From: Megalobrama amblycephala
Lineage: Eukaryota; Chordata; Actinopteri; Cypriniformes; Xenocyprididae
Direction: 5' to 3'
Length of the DNA: 64,000 nt
NCBI RefSeq assembly: GCF_018812025.1
Contig: NC_063049.1
Span: forward strand, 13,550,258 to 13,614,257
The translations under genes were made by a program, and so were the position numbers. The notes below the pieces were generated by a model. It made no database searches. It saw nothing but the letters and a program-made list of their open reading frames with translations, and was not told the origin of the DNA. Shown here piece by piece: positions 11,734 through 26,407 of the stretch (its first letter is position 1; each line of letters starts with the position of its first letter).

Positions 11734-13500
11734 GAAATAGAGACAAGCTCACACAGAGTCACGTAAGATAATCCGTCAAGCCCTGTCCCAATAAAGATGC
11801 AACTTTGCATGAATTAAATAATACAGCCATGAATGAGCACATGTTGGAAATAAAAGCGCTGAATTTAATTCTCTCTCTGTTGTCTATGCTCATCATTAGT
11901 CTCGTGAAGTCTGCATTTTGCTGTTCACTCAGCGGGTTGATGCTCAGGAAATGCTCCAGCACGGCCACCGCATGTAACTTTTAACAAGATTCACTTGTTT
12001 AAAACACTGTAATTATATAAACATTTACTATATAACCATTAATTTGCTAATAAACATCCAAGTAAACAACACTATGGAAATTATTACCTCCGCGAGCGAC
12101 TGCAGTTTGAGTATAGTTCTGTGTAAATGCATAGATAAACAGTGCTTTGTCAGCAGATAATTCATAATCTAGAATGACAAAAACATTAATTTTGATATAC
12201 CAGTTGAGAAATGCAATAAAATACGATGTTTTGTTTGTTATATTCCAATATTTCAGAGATTATTATATTCAGTTATTTAACATTATCCAGCGAATTATTC
12301 TTCACTCTTAAACGGCTTATAAATCTACTAAAACTGTAGTTTAAAATGAAGTATTACATTTCTGTAAAGTTGATATGACTCCTGTCTTTAATTCATTTTC
12401 TCCATTTGAAAACATTAGACATTCTACATTTATTTTGCTTATTGTTAACATTAGTGTTGCTGCTGATGCTTTTTATAAATACAATTATTTTTGTAATATG
12501 AAGATTAAAATTATTTTTTTTTGATGCATAAATAAGATTTGTTTTGTTTTCTATGCAAGGAAGGAGTGATTGTTATAAATAAAATGGTTTGTTCAGTTCA
12601 GTGGTGCTGTAATCGTGTCAAAAACAGAAGTATAACAGCAAATAACAACAGTAAAGTTCACGTTCACGTCTTTAGTTGTAAAGATGTATGCCAACAAGCA
12701 GTGGCGTAGCTGTATCCCTTCGTCATAATATTGGAAATCTTTCCGTTTTAAAACAAGATGAGGATCCAATGGATATCACACAAGAAGCAACGTGCAAACT
12801 ATGCGCAAGAGTTATGCCGGTGAAAGTGTCTCAACCTCGGTCAGTATTCACTACAGAAATTGAAAGTAAAAAGTGACGGAGTCTGTCTGACGCTGAATTA
12901 ACGGAGCATACTCTCTCAGAGACGAATTTCAACATAAAATGCTGATAACAGTATATAACTGTCTTAATTTATTCCATTATTTCTCTTGTGGCTGTACATA
13001 TAATGAAACAAATGAGAATAATAGTATTTCGTGTTAAACAGGTTTTTTTTTTTTTTTTTTAAGTCGGTGCTTGAAGTAAATCTGCGCTTAATTTTCATTG
13101 ACGACTGCAGTGTTAGGAAATATTATAGCCTACACTCTTAATCATTTTAATTATAGTCCTATAATTCAATCTTGATATGACGTCACACACGCAGAGCGTG
13201 CGCAAAAGTTTTAATCGGAATGGATATAAAACACATATAAACGGATATTTGAATCAGTTTGCAATGTACATGATGTACAATGTAAACAGATCTGCATTCG
13301 GATTGACGGAAATTGGTGCATGTAAACATAGCCAGTGTCATTGTTTGTCTTAAGATGAACACCAGTAATGTTTCTTTCTAGTGTACATTTGTAAAAGATA
13401 CTTAAATATCCTAATTGAACTAAGGCCTAATCCTGGCTTAGTCTAAGCCCTGTCTGTGAAACCGGGCCTAAAAGAATTAGACTAATCTTCGGAGAAGTCC
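11734..13500. other. AT-rich intron sequence with transposon debris
   Basis: No intact gene. It contains a possible THAP-domain start at 12584 and a poly-T run at 13042-13061. A MITE-like end lies near 13430-13470 (AGTCTAAGCCCTGTCTGTGA). Confidence 0.4.
12584..12709 (+). pseudogene. possible THAP zinc-finger N-terminal remnant
   Basis: The 41-codon frame opens MVCSVQWCCNRVKNRS. It has a C-x4-C pair followed by NR, as in the start of THAP domains, and then HVHVF where THAP proteins have an FH-FP motif. It stops at a TAG before the AVPTF region. THAP domains occur in P-element-like and other transposases. This could equally be chance. Confidence 0.3.
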
Positions 13501-14835
13501 TATCTGGGACATCATGATTTCAGATGTTTAGATGATCATTTGTAAACCCTGAAGAAAATTTCATCACTAAATGAAGATTTAACAGTCTATAATTATATAT
13601 TATAATTATATATTCACATTGCCTTTGCAAAATTGGAAACAGTGCTAAAAAAATTAGCCTACACATTTTTAATTTGGCAGACTAGCTCTTTATGAAGAAT
13701 TTAGTATTATTTTTCATTAACAAGAGCATTTTTTTTAGTCCTTTATATGTTAATGTTTTTTTTTTTTTTTTTTTTAATGGTTATCTTCAAGTTGTTTTAG
13801 ACATCACTAGATGGCACTATAACATCCTACAAGTGATTCCATCTTCCTGCCTGTCTGAGCACTTTGGAGGCTTTTTTTGGAACAATGACAAAAACGGCAC
13901 CTATCATCCATATCCAGCTCTCTATATAAAGAGCAAAGAAATCCCATGCTTCAACAATACTTATGAATTATTAGTGCCTACATGTTACAGTATGAATGGG
14001 GTTTTCCTGGTGCTAGAACTCAAACTACTAAATCTCTGTACAGCTGGAAGCACATTTGACAACTGAAGACTTGTAATACTTTGCCATATTTAAAGATGTT
14101 GATGACATTGTGAACATGAAAAAGAGGGTGGGGGAAAAATCCAAACACAAATCATCCAATCACCACGCTGCATCATAGGGGTTTGAGTTTGGTTGGTTTG
14201 AACAATCCAGCCCAGTTTGTGGAGGTACTGCAGGGGTTCCACCAAATATTATTTGAACTCAAACAAAAGCTTGCTATACCATGTAAGCTGCTTAGTGTTG
14301 CCAATGTCACAAACGGCCATTAGATGGCAATATAAGCAAGCATTGTGAAGACAGAGCTACTAACATATCTCATTGCTGCCACATCCACAGATTGTGACAG
14401 CACTGACCTCTCCTGCCAAAACTCATTTATCAAAAGCCAAAATCATTTTGTCCACCATTTCCAATAAAGTCTCAACTCTATTACATAAACTGAGGGAGTG
14501 GCAGCGCTCTAAGAGTTCATTTAAGGTAATGCGAAATAACCGGCCCTAAAACAAATAGAACTCCTTCATGTGCGTTTGGGTGCAGAACCAATCCCAAAAG
14601 CAGAAGACATCCAGTCAGACATATAGGATTGCTTTTAATCCAAATGGTTAATTTTTAATGATAGGTGAAGATCATGTGAACGTGACCTTGATGCCATCAT
14701 AGTCTGACACAACAACGCTTTGATAAAACTTGTTTCATGACCTCAGCAATGAAAGATATGAGTCAGTCGCTGTCATAAGAAAACTATGCTGCCTGCCAAG
14801 TAGCTAGTGAGCACAACCACATAGTTCAACCACAT
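13501..14835. other. intronic sequence, nothing firm
   Basis: A poly-T run lies at 13756-13775. A 124-codon frame at 13692-14066 shows no recognised domain. No bounded repeat was resolved. Confidence 0.45.
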
Positions 14836-14947
14836 TTAAAGAGATAGCTCATCCAAAACTGAAAACTGTCATTTATTCACCCTCATGAGTAAAGCTTTCA
14901 GCAGTTGACACGGTTGGACCTCATTAACTATTACTGTATTGACAAAA

Positions 14948-14978
<31 letters not shown>

Positions 14979-15078
14979 GATTCAAGATTCTTGTGTTCAA
15001 CAGATTAAAGGATGTCATACAAGTTTGAAACATGAGAGTGTTGACAAAGTTTATTTTTTTGGTGAACAATCCATTTAA
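14836..15078. mobile_element. short TTAA element, GGTTAGTTCACCC family
   Basis: TTAAAGAGATAGCTCATCC at the left is mirrored by GGTGAACAATCCATTTAA at the right. The next bases, TCATTTATTCACCCTCATGA, are those of the family seen complete at 32526-33075. A poly-A tract (14943-14979) fills the middle. Confidence 0.65.
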
Positions 15079-15106
15079 AGTCAATTATTTCCATTTATTT
15101 TGCTGG

Positions 15107-15243
15107 ATTAATAATATAATATAATATAATAAATATAATATAATATAATATAATATAATATAATATAATATATAATATAATATAATATAATATAATATAT
15201 ATAATATAATATAATATAAATATAATATAATATAATATAATAA
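15107..15243. repeat. (TAATA)n pentanucleotide microsatellite
   Basis: About 27 imperfect units of TAATA, with occasional TATA slips. Confidence 0.9.
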
Positions 15244-15249
15244 AAAAAT

Positions 15250-15374
15250 AATTTAAGTAGTATTAAAAAAGGATTAAACATACGTCTTAAAAAAACAAAA
15301 ACAAATATTCATCAGAACTAAAACAGATTTAATTGTTCAAACTTCAAACCCAAGTACAGACCATAATGTGAAAG

Positions 15375-15411
<37 letters not shown>

Positions 15412-16590
15412 ATCCATTGTATGAGTGGCTTGACCTGGCCATTGCTGTGGCCTGAAAGAGCCCGACTATCACATCTAGTCCTCATTAACACTCTTATGCA
15501 ATACTGTCTGTCCAGGAGCCACAGTCTATGTTAGTGTGTATGTGACTGTCTCAACAACCACAGGCTCTGTCTCTGCTGAGGCTGAAGGCACAGGAGGCAC
15601 ACCAGGATACACATTTAACCCACAGAAACTTTCTATTTAAAGCCTTTTGCACACTGGGCATGAATTTTGGGCAAGAAAAAAAAAAAAAAAAAAAAAAACC
15701 TGCATAGTTTTTAACAACTATGAATAGCTGTTTGGAAAATATTTTATATGCAATTTAGAAAATAATGTTCATGTAATTTAGGAAAATAATTTTTTAGAAA
15801 ACTTTTTTCCAATAAATACACAAGAGAAAGGACAATTGTTTCCAGGACTTTAAGCCAATGTCAGAAATTATATCAAATTATGTAAATTATAAGTTTTTAT
15901 AAAATTTTATAAAAGATTGTTTTACTTTAAATTATTTTTACCCATTTCACTTGAAACAGGCCTTGCAACAGAAGGGGCCTATGCTTGCATTTAAAAAAAA
16001 AAAAAGCCCCACTCTCTGCCGAAAGCACACCAGCATTAGAAACTGATGGGGGCTTGGAGCAAGAATGCCACCAAAATTAATAAAAATGCCCCTAAAACTC
16101 AACATATGGGGCAAAAAAGTCTCTTGCTTTTAATATTTATAAAGGAAAATGCTAGTTTATCAATGCTGCATAAGCAAATGTGATATTGATTTTATACAAC
16201 AGTTCAATAAGTTATGATATTAACTTGTTTATTAACTAATTTAACTTGTTTATTAGCTAATATTAACTTGTCATTATAGACTCAGAATATTTGGTTTTTG
16301 TTTTATTTCCCCGATGAAAATAATTCCAAAGAAATCCACAATATAGTATAGTTCAAAAACATATAAACCACGTTTTTGAATGAATCGTTCAAATGAATGA
16401 CTCAACTCACTCAAAGACAGTCGCGGTGTCTGAAATCAAATATTTATGTAGGGGGTGGGGGCTCCAAGCATTTCTTTGAAACGGGCCTCAGAATTGCAAA
16501 GGCCGCCTCTGGGTTTAAGGGCAGGAGACTGAAGTGGCCACTTGGAAGACTTCAAAATACTGAGCATAGACACTTTTATTGCATGCAACT
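15250..16590. other. intronic sequence with poly-A tracts
   Basis: A-runs lie at about 15378-15408, 15675-15698 and 15990-16003. No gene seen. Confidence 0.5.
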
Positions 16591-16989
16591 TTGTTGCATG
16601 CGCAGTGTTTTTGGGATCGTTATGTTGGAAAATACACATTTGAGCTCCAAACAGTTCCTCTATACTCTGCTACATTGGGAATCCTGCTGAACACAAGTAT
16701 TGGTCCATTTTCAAAGTGCCAGCAACTTTGTAGGTCCTTCCAAGACCTGCTGCACACATACATCCCCAATACCATTATGGTTTCTTTACTGGTACAGTTC
16801 AATATGAAATTGGACGTTGGAGTTCTCATCCAGGTCTTTAGAAGTTGTTTTGAGGTGCTCCCACATTCAGGTGATTTTCATCCACTTGTCAAAATGCTCA
16901 CAAGTTCTTCCTTGACCAGCCACAGCACTTTACATTCTGCATGGTAGTGGTCATGGGTGACATTTGACTCTTGAGTTAGGAGGGGCAAG

Positions 16990-17025
<36 letters not shown>

Positions 17026-17190
17026 TGGTCTTATTGTCATTTGAAAAAAAATGATGTGGACATTGTGACCATTCAAATCCAGCACATGAGCAATTTCCAA
17101 AACCGATTGACCAGATTTAGCCATTTTAACAATATCCTCCTTGTGAGCAGAAGACAGCTCCTCCCATCTAGCCATTTTCACTAAAACCCA
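16590..17190 (-). pseudogene. decayed Tc1/mariner-like transposase
   Basis: Read on the minus strand, 17175 to about 17050 gives MARWEELSSAHKEDIVKMAK, followed by SVLEIAHVLDLNG, an N-terminal helix-turn-helix like Tc1 transposases. Further on, about 16790-16690 gives ETIMVLGMY, then in a shifted frame AAGLGRTYKVAGTLKMDQYL. This resembles the conserved IMVWG / G-G-L-K / Y block ahead of the second catalytic Asp. Frameshifts, stops and a T-run (16990-17022) break it. It is an old, dead copy; no terminal repeats were found. Confidence 0.5.
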
Positions 17191-17725
17191 CAAATAACAT
17201 ATAGCTAACTAATACTTGCCACGTAGTGATTTATTCAATTATAGGCTGGGAATAATGAGTGCAAGCTCGGCATGAACACTTGGCCAAAAATCACATCCAC
17301 ACAATTTAGTTTCATTGTATCATGACAAATGATATAACTGAAACGTGGAATGGAATGCGTACATTTACGCTCCAGGCACAACTTCACAACAAGCAAAAAA
17401 AATATTTAATAAAAAGTTTGAATAAAGTGTGAAGAAGCCTGATGATTTATATTTAAGCATAATATAAATGATATAAAACACATTAACATATTATAAATTA
17501 CAATTAAAATGATATAAAAACCATATAAAATATTTAAACTCTTAAGGGTAAAGTACGTACAATTTTGTTAAAATACAATACCTTAACCCTTTTTATTGTT
17601 CACTGACTATTATTAGCATGGTATTCATGGGTTTTAAAAGTGTAAACATTAAGCCTCCCAGGCACCATCAAAACATCCATCAAAATCCGTCCGCTCAGAC
17701 CTGTCAATTTCTTTCCATCTCAACC

Positions 17726-18542
17726 TATAGACCAATTTGGTGTTTGCAAACAGCGATGACGTTTTTTTATGGGCGGAGCCTACCTGGTTGCAGAAAATGA
17801 CAGTTGAGCAGTAGCAGTCTATGGAAGCCACGAAATAAAAGAATAAAAAAAAGTTAATTTCAAGTCTATGTCTCACAATTCTGACTTTTACTTCTCGCAA
17901 ACCTGAGTTTATCTCTCACATTTCTTACAAAGAAAAACAGAATTGTGAGATATAGCCTACTCGTTATCCTGTCTTTTCTGAATTGCAATTTATCCCGCAA
18001 TTCTGACTTTTTTCCCCTCAGAATTGTGAAATAAACTCACAATTGCGAGTTATAATGGCCGAACTGGGAGTCATAAACACGCAAATGCAAGAAAAAAAGT
18101 CAGAATTGTGAAATAAAAATTTTATAGACCATGTTTAAAAGTTATCTATGTAAAATGTTATAGGTTTAAATATTATTTCATGCTGTAACTGCTATGTATG
18201 CATGTCCTCTGAACTGCATATGTGAATATTATGTAGACTTACTGTTTACATCAAATTCCTGCTTTAATAGTAGACTAATCCTTGCAGGTGTCATCAGTCC
18301 AGTCTGTGAAACGTCTCCGTTTAGCTTCAAAGGACGTTTTCAACGATGATTTTCTTTAAAAATGAAGACTATATTTTTTGGCATTCCGATTCCAACATCC
18401 AAAGGCACAACAAAGCATTTTTCTCTTATTCTGTGGATTTTGCACATTTTCCTCCAATTGCTACCGCTATTTTTCTGCAACCACTATGCGCGCGCAGCTG
18501 CAAGTGACGTAATTGTGACGTCTGCTCCAAAGAGGTCTATAG
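17726..18542. mobile_element. MITE with CTATAGACC termini and internal minisatellite
   Basis: CTATAGACCAATTTGG at the left is mirrored by CCAAAGAGGTCTATAG at the right. Both ends continue inward to a GACGT motif. The middle (about 17870-18110) is a minisatellite-like array alternating AATTCTGACTTTT and AGAATTGTGA, a sequence type I recall from carp. Confidence 0.6.
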
Positions 18543-21289
18543 CATGAGGTTGGGGTGTGGCCTGGTGCAAAATAATGGAAAATAATCTGGATGGATTTAT
18601 TATGAGCGAGATGCTCACGTTCGCTCTAGACAGATTATTAGCCTACTCAATTGCTTAGTCATGACACATAGCAACACAGCTAAAAGTATTATTAATATCT
18701 ACGTTTATTGAAAGTAGCCTACTTTTACCTGTTACCCGTAAGACATGCTTTCACAAGCACCGATAAGAGCTGTGTTTGTGACGTTTAAGTTGGGAAAGGC
18801 GCAACGCACAAAATATGCTGTCTTTTTGTAATTCTGCTAGGTGCCACTGGTGTTGCAGAAATTACATACTTCACCTTTAAAAGGTTTTTACACCTCACTG
18901 GACATTTGAACACCCCTCTCCAACAGCAAGATGCATATGCTTCAAAAACTGCTAAAAATAGAAACAGAAACGTAGAAGAAAATTAAACCTGCATAACCAA
19001 TTGCAGCAAAGAATTCAATAAATGACACCTCACAAATCATGACAGCTGAGGACATGGTGATTCATCACAACAGCCCCAGAGGTCGATCAGTCAGTAGGGC
19101 CAAAAGCCATCTACACAGTCATTAAAAAACATCCACCAGCACCTACATGCTGACTTGCAAGACTGTGGGCTTAAATCACAAGCTTGCTTCAATCTGAAGG
19201 ACCGATGAGGAAGGAACTGATGGTTTTACGTAAAAGCACATTAAATGAGCTTATTTAATGGTAAAGGGAAGTACTCTTATTATGGACAGTTCTGTCCATT
19301 GTGATTATGTGCTGCTTGTGACAGACACACAAAGTGAGGAAACAAGTGAGGGAAATGTGAGAGCCGACCACATCATGTGTATGCGCGTCCAACCCACTCT
19401 CTCTTATTCACACACACACACTCTCACATTACTCTGCCCCACGGCTGGGTGAATGAAAGCCCTGTGTGTGGGCCCAAAGGAAAGTTCTCCATCAATACTG
19501 CATGGCTGTCACTGGATCTGTGCCTTCTGTGCGTTCATGCTCCTCTGAGAAAGCTTGAGTGTGTACGGCCTGTAAACAAATCAACTGGAGGCTAGAAAAC
19601 CAATTTATGTGCACATTTAGCAAAACTATTAAGGAAAGTAGTCAGACATTCATAACTAACCATTAGACTCCATCTAGGCAGTGCTGGATCACAATAGCTA
19701 TTCTTCTTGGATTGGACCTCATTCTGTTTAACACCATTCTGAGGTCAAGCCAATCTTTAACAAGATCTACAGAGAGAGAGTGGAAAAAAAAGGTTTGACA
19801 CTGCAGAGCACATCTTGAAAAGACGCCATTCACTGTCAACATGCTCCCATTCACTGCGATTTACACACAGCCTACCTGATACGGCAGTACACAGCCACTC
19901 ACAGCAGCTAGAATGAGCCTATTTCAGCACTGAGGGCTTAAAATACTCTCTGCAATTTAACCAGTAATTCAAAGCATCAGCTTCACCACAGCTTAGATGA
20001 TAACCACAGCCATTTAGAGCTTCGGAAGCCAATAGTCAACACAAAAAAAGCCCATGATGACAGATTTCAATATAAAGAAGAGTAATCTCTGCATCAGCTC
20101 CACCTGTGTGGTATCGTAGACTACAAAACACCTATATAAAGCAACTGTATAACACAGCATCTACATCAGATGAGAAATCATTGCAGCATTCAAAATTAAC
20201 CCATGCAAAGTCTACTTGTAGACCAATGGATTTTCATAAAATAAATAAATAAAATCAGTGGTGCCTGCTAAGGAGATGAATGGATTGATACCTTATATCA
20301 TGGGGTCAAGGTGAGAAATTAATTTTTAAAAGTCTTTTGACTCTGTGAGTAACCAGCCAGACCACCACCTAAAACTGCAAAAATCTAGCTTTCATTTTAG
20401 TATTGCTCAAATCTAACTGACTCTGAGGTGATGGACAGCTTCCAGTGTAGACAGCCTCAAATCTGAAGTAGACGTGGTGCAAGACTGAGCAAATGAATGC
20501 TATACAAGTCTCTTTCAGAAGTTTGTAATGTTTGTGTCTGGTCTAATAAAGGCTCTGTGTACAGTGTTTCAGGTTTGCAGTAAGTGAAAAGGCAGGATTC
20601 TTGATGCATGTGGGTGGGTTGCCGGAGGGGACATGGCTCTAATTTACAAGGGCCAAACCCAGCGCAGCCAGAGAGCTTCTGGCACTGTGCACTCAAACAA
20701 GCCAAGGCAGAAACCCCAGTCATCTGCGGTCATCAGAGGACTGTAAGAGAGGAACGAGAAGGCTGCAATGTCAGTATAGGCTGACATTGCAGTATACACA
20801 GCAAGTCTTAATGCACATATCTGATCTTTTGACAACATCTTTTTTTTTCTCCAGCCTGTTTACATTCACTTTAGACATGACTGTTATCCAATATCTGTGT
20901 TTACATTAATCCCCAACTAAAATGATTGTGCTGGTGACCACTTTACTATGCAACATGGTTGAGGTTGATCCTTAAGTTTTAAATGGCCGTACTAAAATGA
21001 TTTTATAATTCACATCGATGGCCATGATTATTTGCCAGCATGGATAAGTTAAAAGCTGTCATGGACTTGTGCAGCGCAAAATCTGAATGAACGGATATAG
21101 ACCGGAAAATAACGGTAATTTCTGTTTGTTATTTTAGTAGCACGGTAAGATTTCTTTATTTGAATGAATTTAAAGAAATTAAGGAAAGAAAGAGAATTAC
21201 CTGTGTGTATCTGTATGTAATAGTGAAGCTTGTTCGTTTGTTACAAAAACAGCAAAGTTACCACCTCATTGCTGAGAAATAGTATATTA
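18543..21289. other. mostly single-copy intron sequence
   Basis: Near 18860-18880 lies a transposon end (TACATACTTCACCTTTAA). From about 18900 to 20830 the sequence has few repeats and mixed composition. It is a candidate for conserved non-coding sequence in tsc22d1 intron 1, although nothing in it is diagnostic. Confidence 0.4.
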
Positions 21290-21645
21290 TGTAGCTTTCT
21301 TATGACGTAACGAAGCATTGTTTACTGAAATCATGTGACTTTTGGCAGTTTGATACACACTCCGAACCACTGATTTGAAACAAAAGATTCATAAAGCTTC
21401 AAAGCTTAATGAAGCAGTGTTTTGAAATCACCCATCACTAGATATTGTTGAATAAAGTCATTATTTTGTTTTTTTTGGCACACAAAAAGTATTCTCTTTG
21501 CTTCATAACATTAAGGTTGAACCACTGTAGTCACAAGAACTGATTTAAATATGTCTTTAGTAGCTTTCTGGGCATCTGAAAGTGTTAATAATCTTGCTGG
21601 CAATGGAGGCCTCGCTGAGCCAACGGATTTGATCAAAAATTGGTT
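21290..21645. mobile_element. fragment of a TTAA-family element
   Basis: The segment shares CATAACATTAAGGTTGAACC, GCTTTCTGGGCATCTGAAAG and GGCAATGGAGGCCTC with the copies at 55670-56172 and 57213-57330. The outer termini are missing. Confidence 0.6.
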
Positions 21646-22032
21646 TGATGTCATTTCAAACTAAATCCAGACAAAAACATTGCACAGACATGCATGACTC
21701 GTGCGCACAGAAAGCCGCTTCAGACAGCGCGTCGGTGTTCTGACGAATAATGCTACCTATTAGACTGCGCTACCCCAACACTATATTTGCATCGTTTTAA
21801 GGGTAGGGTTTTTTTTGCGCTTTAAATGGACAAAAACACACAAAATTATGCCAAAATGCCCATTTTGTCGAGTATCCTCATAAACACAGTCTTAAATGAG
21901 TTAAATAAAGTTTTAAATAAACACATGAAGTTGTGAGAAAATAGGATGCAGATCCACATCATGTGCAGCAGGTCTTAAAGTGACAGCAGCCTAATAAACC
22001 AGTTGCAGTCTGCGATTAATGATAACAAAGAC

Positions 22033-22158
<126 letters not shown>

Positions 22159-22619
22159 ATTGTGCACTCGTATTATGAATGGGAGAAATTCCAACGCGCA
22201 ATATGGTGGAATAAGTTCCGCCTTCTAAATAAGAGCCAATCACCAATTGTTCTACTCGGTTCTGTTTTTGTGCCATCATTTATCTTACGCTTAGAATAGG
22301 AAAACCCATCCAAAAAAGCCCAGGCTACATGACAAAAAGAACAGCTTCCCACTAGCCAGAAACAGAGAAACAGGGCCTGATTTGTTTAAGGGGCCATTCC
22401 TGGAAAGTCCCTGTTTGACACTAGTACTACAAATACAGATGGCTGCAGGACCCATGGGACAGTGTAGCAAGAGGTTGTCTGAGAACACAAGCTCATGGTT
22501 AACGTTTCAAACAGTGGCACTGCCCACTGATTCACCCTGCATAACTTGTACTGCTCGAGACAACAAGTACTGATACTGCGGATAATTACTCTGCTGACTC
22601 CTGGGATATTTCCACCATG

Positions 22620-23739
<1,120 letters not shown>

Positions 23740-23916
23740 GACAAAACATCATTTATTGTTTAAATTTCATAGTAAAATTGACAATTTGAAAACTGAAACT
23801 TTTAGGGCCCAATGAAATCAGTTTTATAGACAAAACATCATTTATTGTTTAAATTTCATAGTAAAATTGACAATTTGAAAACTGAAACTTTTAGGGCCCA
23901 ATGAAATCAGTTTTAT
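23740..23916. repeat. tandem duplication, 89-bp unit, two copies
   Basis: The block starting GACAAAACATCATTTATTG at 23740 recurs at 23829. It appears base-for-base identical through GAAATCAGTTTTAT. The unit contains the left terminus (TTAGGGCCCAATG) of the following DNA element. Confidence 0.9.
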
Positions 23917-25101
23917 TTTTTCCAAATTCCATTTTTTCCATTTTAATTTTTCTGGATTCTGTTTTTCCATTTAAAATTCCATTAATTCCATTAAATTCAA
24001 TTCCATTAATTTCAATAAATTCCATTTCCATTTGAATGTTTAAGTTAAATTTTAGTAATCAAAAAGCCTGTGTCATTAATTGAAATAATGAAACTTATAC
24101 AATTTAACAATTTATTAAAAAATTAACAAAAATTACAATTGAAAAATTCTCTCCTCAAATTCCATTTTATTTTTTAACAAATTCTATTTTGTTTTGTTTT
24201 CTGGATTCCATTTTAATGGTTTAATTAAATTTTAGTAATCTAAATTTTAATGTCTAATTGAATTCATTAAAAAAAAAAAACTAAATGTATTCATTTTTTT
24301 TTTTTAAATAATTTCTGTGATTTTTTTTTTTTTTTTTTTTTTTAGAAATTTTACATTTTCTGGCATTCAAATTAAGACACAACTATTTAATTTATCTTTC
24401 AATCATATGACTTTAAACAATTTTTTTGCCAAAAGCAAAAAGCTGTACAACAGAGCTTAAAAATTAAAATTAAAACATGGAAGTTTGATTATTCATTGAA
24501 AAAAAGTTAAGTTTTAATAATTTATTGTTGTTATTAGTGTTAGTATTATTATTACATTGAGACATATCTAAATTCTACTATACAACAGTAAAACATGTGT
24601 CACAATTTCTTTAAGTTAAACCAAACTTTTATTTTGATGCCGTGAAGACGTTTGAGTTTCTGTGCGTTTATGACACGACGATAGTTTTTCTCTAATTAAA
24701 CGGTAAAATGCTCATGAAGTAACTTCAGAGGCTGAAAACACCACGAGCGTCACACTTTCTTCTCTGTGTGATAAATGAAACCGGGAGTCTGCGTCATTCA
24801 TTCACACAGAACATGCAGAAATCATATTTAATTAGTCTTTTTGCAGTTTAATATTCACAGACAATAGTCTATATTGTGATCCGACAAACCACCCATTGCA
24901 AAGCACTTGGACTACATCAGAAATAAAACAGGGAATCCGTTTACTGCAGGAATTTGTCGTGTCGCATCACGTTGTACCACGCCACATCCTGCGTAGACGA
25001 TATCACTGATTAAAATGGGTTCTACTGTCTTTTTGACACGTTGCACCGCTCACGTCCGGTGTAGACACTGTGTTATGCATCACGGAAATCATAGGGCCCT
25101 A
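23893..25101. mobile_element. DNA element with AGGGCCC termini
   Basis: TAGGGCCCAATGAAATCA at the left is mirrored by GGAAATCATAGGGCCCTA at the right. The left third is a degenerate (TTCCATTTTAAT)n-like tract with T-runs. The copy is non-coding. A related right end sits near 30635-30645. Confidence 0.6.
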
Positions 25102-26065
25102 CACTTTGTTTCACATCAACAGTAATAAAGTGATTATTAGATGGGAGGTGCGCTACAAATGTCTAGTGAAGTTGTGCTCTCGCATTATACACTTAAAGAT
25201 AGATTCATTGATATTTTTAACCCAGCAGCAATAAGTTATCAACAATGTTCACACTCACATATAGAAGAATGGCACCCAAATAGTGAATGATCTAGACTCG
25301 GGTGTCTGTGGATTGAAGCAGCGATTAATGTGCACAAGTCCAAGCAGCTTGCATTTTATCTGGCATTAGGAGTTAGAATTGTGCAGAGGTGAGAACTTGA
25401 CTGGCAGATAATCTGTGGCACACATGGTGTTTGTGGCAGGGATGGGGAGGAAGTGGAGATAAGACACTCCGCACAGATGGAGCAATCCCTCAGGGAACGA
25501 GCAAGGTGATTGGTGGGAAAAAACTGTCATGGATGATCAATCGTTCAACTGACAGGCCATTAATACAGTTTGTAAAAGTTTATGTTAAGCACTAAAAGGC
25601 AATTAAATAAATGTCAGCTGAAAAGACTGTTTCACATTTATCAGAGAAGAATAAATCCTATTTAAATTAGAAGCTGTCCAATTATAAAGAGAGTCGAGGA
25701 AATGTGTTGTTCAGCGGTCGCCATGTTTTCCACGGTGACCTCATTTCACTCCTTCCAGCCTGGTGATACAAGAAGAGGATATCTCATTGTACATGTTTAA
25801 CAGAGCAAGAGTGCAGCATGGGCACATGCTCAAGGTTGCATGCAAGATTTCCTGTCCAGTCTGAAACCACAGAAAGAGGCAGCTTTCCAACTCTGCTGAC
25901 TCACGTGCCGACTGCTCTTAGAAAGCCAAAATAGGAAGGGATCAAACTTTCTACAGGCTGTAGCTCAGGCATGAATAACGACTTGGGTTGGGGAGTGGTT
26001 TAATTTCAGAGCAGCAATCTGGATTTCTCTGTAGGCACATTAATCAGCTAGCAAAGGAATGACCT
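25102..26065. other. mostly single-copy intron sequence
   Basis: Few repeats and no exon recognised; about 25260-25980 is moderately GC-rich for this window. Confidence 0.4.
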
Positions 26066-26386
26066 TTAAAGATGCAGTACATAACTTTGTGTTCAGAAGT
26101 TATAAAATGTATATAATGAGCGAGTACATCATGAATCCATTTACCAAACCATGTTTTTGTCTTATCATGAATCACTACGGTACACCCATAATAAGCGTTT
26201 ATATTCAGACTATTTTAGACCAGTCGGTTGCCACGTCCGGAGAGTAGCCCAGTACCGGTGTGACTCGTCATAGACAAAAACAGAGAGAAGTAGCTCCGGC
26301 TGCAATGTTCTTCCACAACCGTTCTTCCGCATGCATTTTTGTTTATTAACCACTAGAGTGCCAAAAGTTACATACTGCAGCTTTAA
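26066..26386. mobile_element. TTAA-flanked MITE, AGATGCAGTAC family
   Basis: TTAAAGATGCAGTACATAAC at the left is mirrored by GTTACATACTGCAGCTTTAA at the right. It belongs to the same family as 56173-57212. It is 321 bp long and non-coding. Confidence 0.75.
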
Positions 26387-26407
26387 GTAAGAGGTACGCA
26401 TCTTTAT

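Noticed and set aside
13692..14066. 124-codon frame
   Set aside because: It includes a poly-Phe stretch from a T-run and shows no domain; probably chance.
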